16,357 bases of DNA from assembly GCA_045598975.1 (NCBI GenBank), contig JAZRVE010000105.1:1-16357 (forward strand), given 5' to 3'. Positions 15,601-16,357 of the stretch are shown here, piece after piece (the first letter of the stretch is position 1; each line of letters begins with the position of its first letter). Under the pieces are notes generated by a model. That model was not told the origin of the DNA, did no database searches, and saw only the letters and a program-made list of their open reading frames with translations. The DNA comes from UMGS882 sp045598975 (GTDB lineage: Bacteria > Bacillota > Clostridia > Oscillospirales > CAG-382). Made by a program: the position numbers and the translations under genes.

Positions 15601-15672
15601 GCGTTTGAGTGCTCCTTTCGGTTTGTACAGGTTTATATCGGTTGATATGACAGGGCAGTGAGACGTTTCCCG

Positions 15673-16089
15673 CTAAACGGCTGTCTTTTCCCGTAACAGA
15701 CGGTACGCCTTTTGCGGATCGGTCTCCGCGAGAACGAGCTTTTCCATGGGGCAGGTCCCGTCGCCCTTGCGGTTGCGGATAAAGGCGGTCTGACAGCGGC
15801 AGGTGACCCGCACGCCCGACCGGCGCAGGAAATCCCGTGCGGGAGCGCTGACGGTATCGGCGTACACGTCGGTCGCGCCCATGTATACCATCAGCATGGC
15901 GGCGGCTTTGCCGACCACGGCGTCCGCCGTGAAAACGCCGGAAAGCGAGCGTCCTTCTCCGGCAAGGCGCAATAGTGCCGCGATGCCTTTTTCGGCGAAA
16001 ACGGTCTCACCCGACTCATCCGCGAGCACAAGCGTGACGTCTCCGTCGAGGAGGCGGCGCACGGCGCGGTTTCTGACGGTTTCGTTCAT
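15673..16089 (-). CDS. DUF1893 (TM1506-like) protein
   Basis: The 138-residue product matches the DUF1893 family, whose Thermotoga member TM1506 has a cytidine-deaminase-like fold with no established function. Landmarks are FTADAVVGKAAAMLMVYMGA (53-72), the SAPARDFLRRSGV segment (81-93) and NRKGDGTCPMEKLVL (106-120), where Cys113 and Glu116 belong to the most conserved motif. The length is typical. The frame opens at 16131, but the ATG at 16089 is preferred: it has an AAGGGA site about 8 nt upstream, and the extra 14 residues are encoded by an AT-rich hairpin of the leader. It is the first gene behind the strong promoter at 16152-16180, 72 nt before the topoisomerase-like gene. Enzymatic activity is not known. 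Confidence 0.85.
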   Translation of the reverse strand: MNETVRNRAVRRLLDGDVTLVLADESGETVFAEKGIAALLRLAGEGRSLSGVFTADAVVGKAAAMLMVYMGATDVYADTVSAPARDFLRRSGVRVTCRCQTAFIRNRKGDGTCPMEKLVLAETDPQKAYRLLREKTAV

Positions 16090-16111
16090 CTTGCCATCCC
16101 TTTTATTATAC

Positions 16112-16128
16112 TTTTTTTCGCAAAAAAA
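16112..16128 (-). other. A/T hairpin in the leader of the DUF1893 transcript
   Basis: Seven T residues (16112-16118) and seven A residues (16122-16128) flank a 3-nt loop, lying between the predicted transcription start near 16145 and the ribosome binding site. The stem is weak because it is all A-T. On the minus strand the arm order is T7-GCG-A7, so it does not resemble a terminator. A role in transcript stability is possible but unproven. Confidence 0.35.
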
Positions 16129-16151
16129 CATACAAATGCCATTTTCATTTT

Positions 16152-16180
16152 ATTTTAGCATATTTCTCTTGTTTTGTCAA
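16152..16180 (-). promoter_or_regulatory. Strong sigma-A promoter for the leftward gene series
   Basis: On the minus strand, a perfect -35 TTGACA (16175-16180) is followed after 17 nt by -10 TAAAAT (16152-16157), with TGC directly before it forming an extended -10. Transcription should begin near 16145, giving a leader of about 55 nt before the DUF1893 ATG. The gaps between the next seven genes are short and no other consensus promoter was seen among them, so this may drive the run down to the histidine kinase. Confidence 0.75.
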
Positions 16181-16220
16181 TATTTTCGCGTGGGGACGCA
16201 GGGGTTTTCGGAAAAACGTG

Positions 16221-16305
16221 AATTCCCAAAGTAAATTCCCCAGTGGAATTTGAAGTGGAATTTAGTGTGGGAAAAGAATTGTGTTAGAATTTAGTCTGGG
16301 AAAAG
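16221..16305 (+). repeat. Repeat-rich probable left end of an insertion sequence
   Basis: The 19-nt sequence at 16258-16276 recurs at 16287-16305 with a single mismatch. AGTGGAATTT occurs at 16242-16251 and 16254-16263. AATTCCC occurs at 16221-16227 and 16234-16240, and AAATTCC (16233-16239) is an inverted partner of GGAATTT (16245-16251). Such arrays are typical of a transposon end that binds its transposase. The exact tip cannot be fixed because the other end lies outside the window. Confidence 0.5.
16282..16290 (+). promoter_or_regulatory. Possible extended -10 promoter of the transposase gene
   Basis: TGTTAGAAT is an extended -10 (TG, one base, then TAGAAT). No good -35 box lies 16-18 nt upstream. 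The predicted start near 16297 would leave a leader of about 22 nt containing the AAGGAGG site at 16303-16309. Confidence 0.35.
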
Positions 16306-16319
16306 GAGGTTTCCAGACA

Positions 16320-16357
16320 ATGAAAAATGAAAAACGAAACAAACACATGACACTTGA
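16320..16357 (+). CDS. Start of a probable IS30-family transposase (partial)
   Basis: Only 12 full codons are inside the window, giving MKNEKRNKHMTL followed by a codon beginning GA. A near-perfect ribosome binding site AAGGAGG (16303-16309) sits 10 nt before the ATG. The short N-terminus resembles IS30-family transposases, which commonly begin with a basic stretch and then KHLTLE/D before the helix-turn-helix. It is the only gene on the plus strand, diverges from the housekeeping genes, and lies directly after a repeat-rich element end. Because so little is visible, the family call is tentative. Confidence 0.5.
   Translation, partial: MKNEKRNKHMTL

Noticed and set aside
14419..15645. A 408-codon open frame on the plus strand, with a Phe/Leu-rich part resembling membrane segments
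   Set aside because: The Phe-rich stretch is the complement of the Glu-rich minisatellite of the topoisomerase subunit, not a real membrane protein.
16105..16110. A perfect TATAAT on the minus strand just before the DUF1893 gene
   Set aside because: No -35 box lies at the right distance, and a start from it would fall inside the ribosome binding site. The promoter at 16152-16180 is much better.

Overview
This 16.4 kb window looks like chromosomal housekeeping DNA from a moderately GC-rich member of the Clostridia (Firmicutes), perhaps an Oscillospirales-type gut lineage. The basis is a WalR/WalK-type two-component pair, comEC directly followed by holA, Clostridia-style DUF1893 and divergent type IIA topoisomerase B proteins, strong AGGAGG-like ribosome binding sites and sigma-A type promoters. 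The lineage is inferred from gene content only. No RNA gene, CRISPR array or complete mobile element was seen.

Layout. Twelve genes lie on the minus strand, so transcription runs from high to low coordinates. A strong extended -10 promoter at 16152-16180 begins a closely spaced series with gaps of about 30-75 nt: DUF1893 protein, type IIA topoisomerase B-like subunit, mnmE, prfB (RF2), a PfkB sugar kinase with an altered active site, a secreted deacetylase-like protein without catalytic residues, a WalR-like response regulator and a WalK-like histidine kinase. A gene-free gap of 475 nt (5463-5937) follows. It carries seven inverted repeats almost end to end and looks like a dispersed repeat or a structured RNA element. 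After it come comEC (without a metallo-beta-lactamase domain), holA and pncB. guaA (ATP-pyrophosphatase half only) closes the series with its own consensus promoter (1188-1216) and a strong intrinsic terminator (4-49). At the right edge, on the plus strand, the first 12-13 codons of a probable IS30-family transposase begin at 16320, behind a repeat-rich element end.

Functions. The genes cover translation (RF2, MnmE), DNA replication and topology (HolA, topoisomerase subunit), nucleotide and cofactor synthesis (GuaA, PncB), DNA uptake (ComEC) and envelope signalling (WalRK with a secreted pseudo-enzyme). They look like a housekeeping cluster, not one pathway.

Most worth a second look: the hairpin array at 5494-5761; two adjacent genes that have each lost family catalytic residues (sugar kinase Asp to Asn; NodB-like domain without Asp/His ligands), the second directly ahead of walRK; the 9-nt minisatellite encoding a Glu-rich insert in the topoisomerase subunit; GuaA without an amidotransferase domain; and ComEC without its nuclease-like domain. 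I found no clear, self-contained new defence or mobile system.
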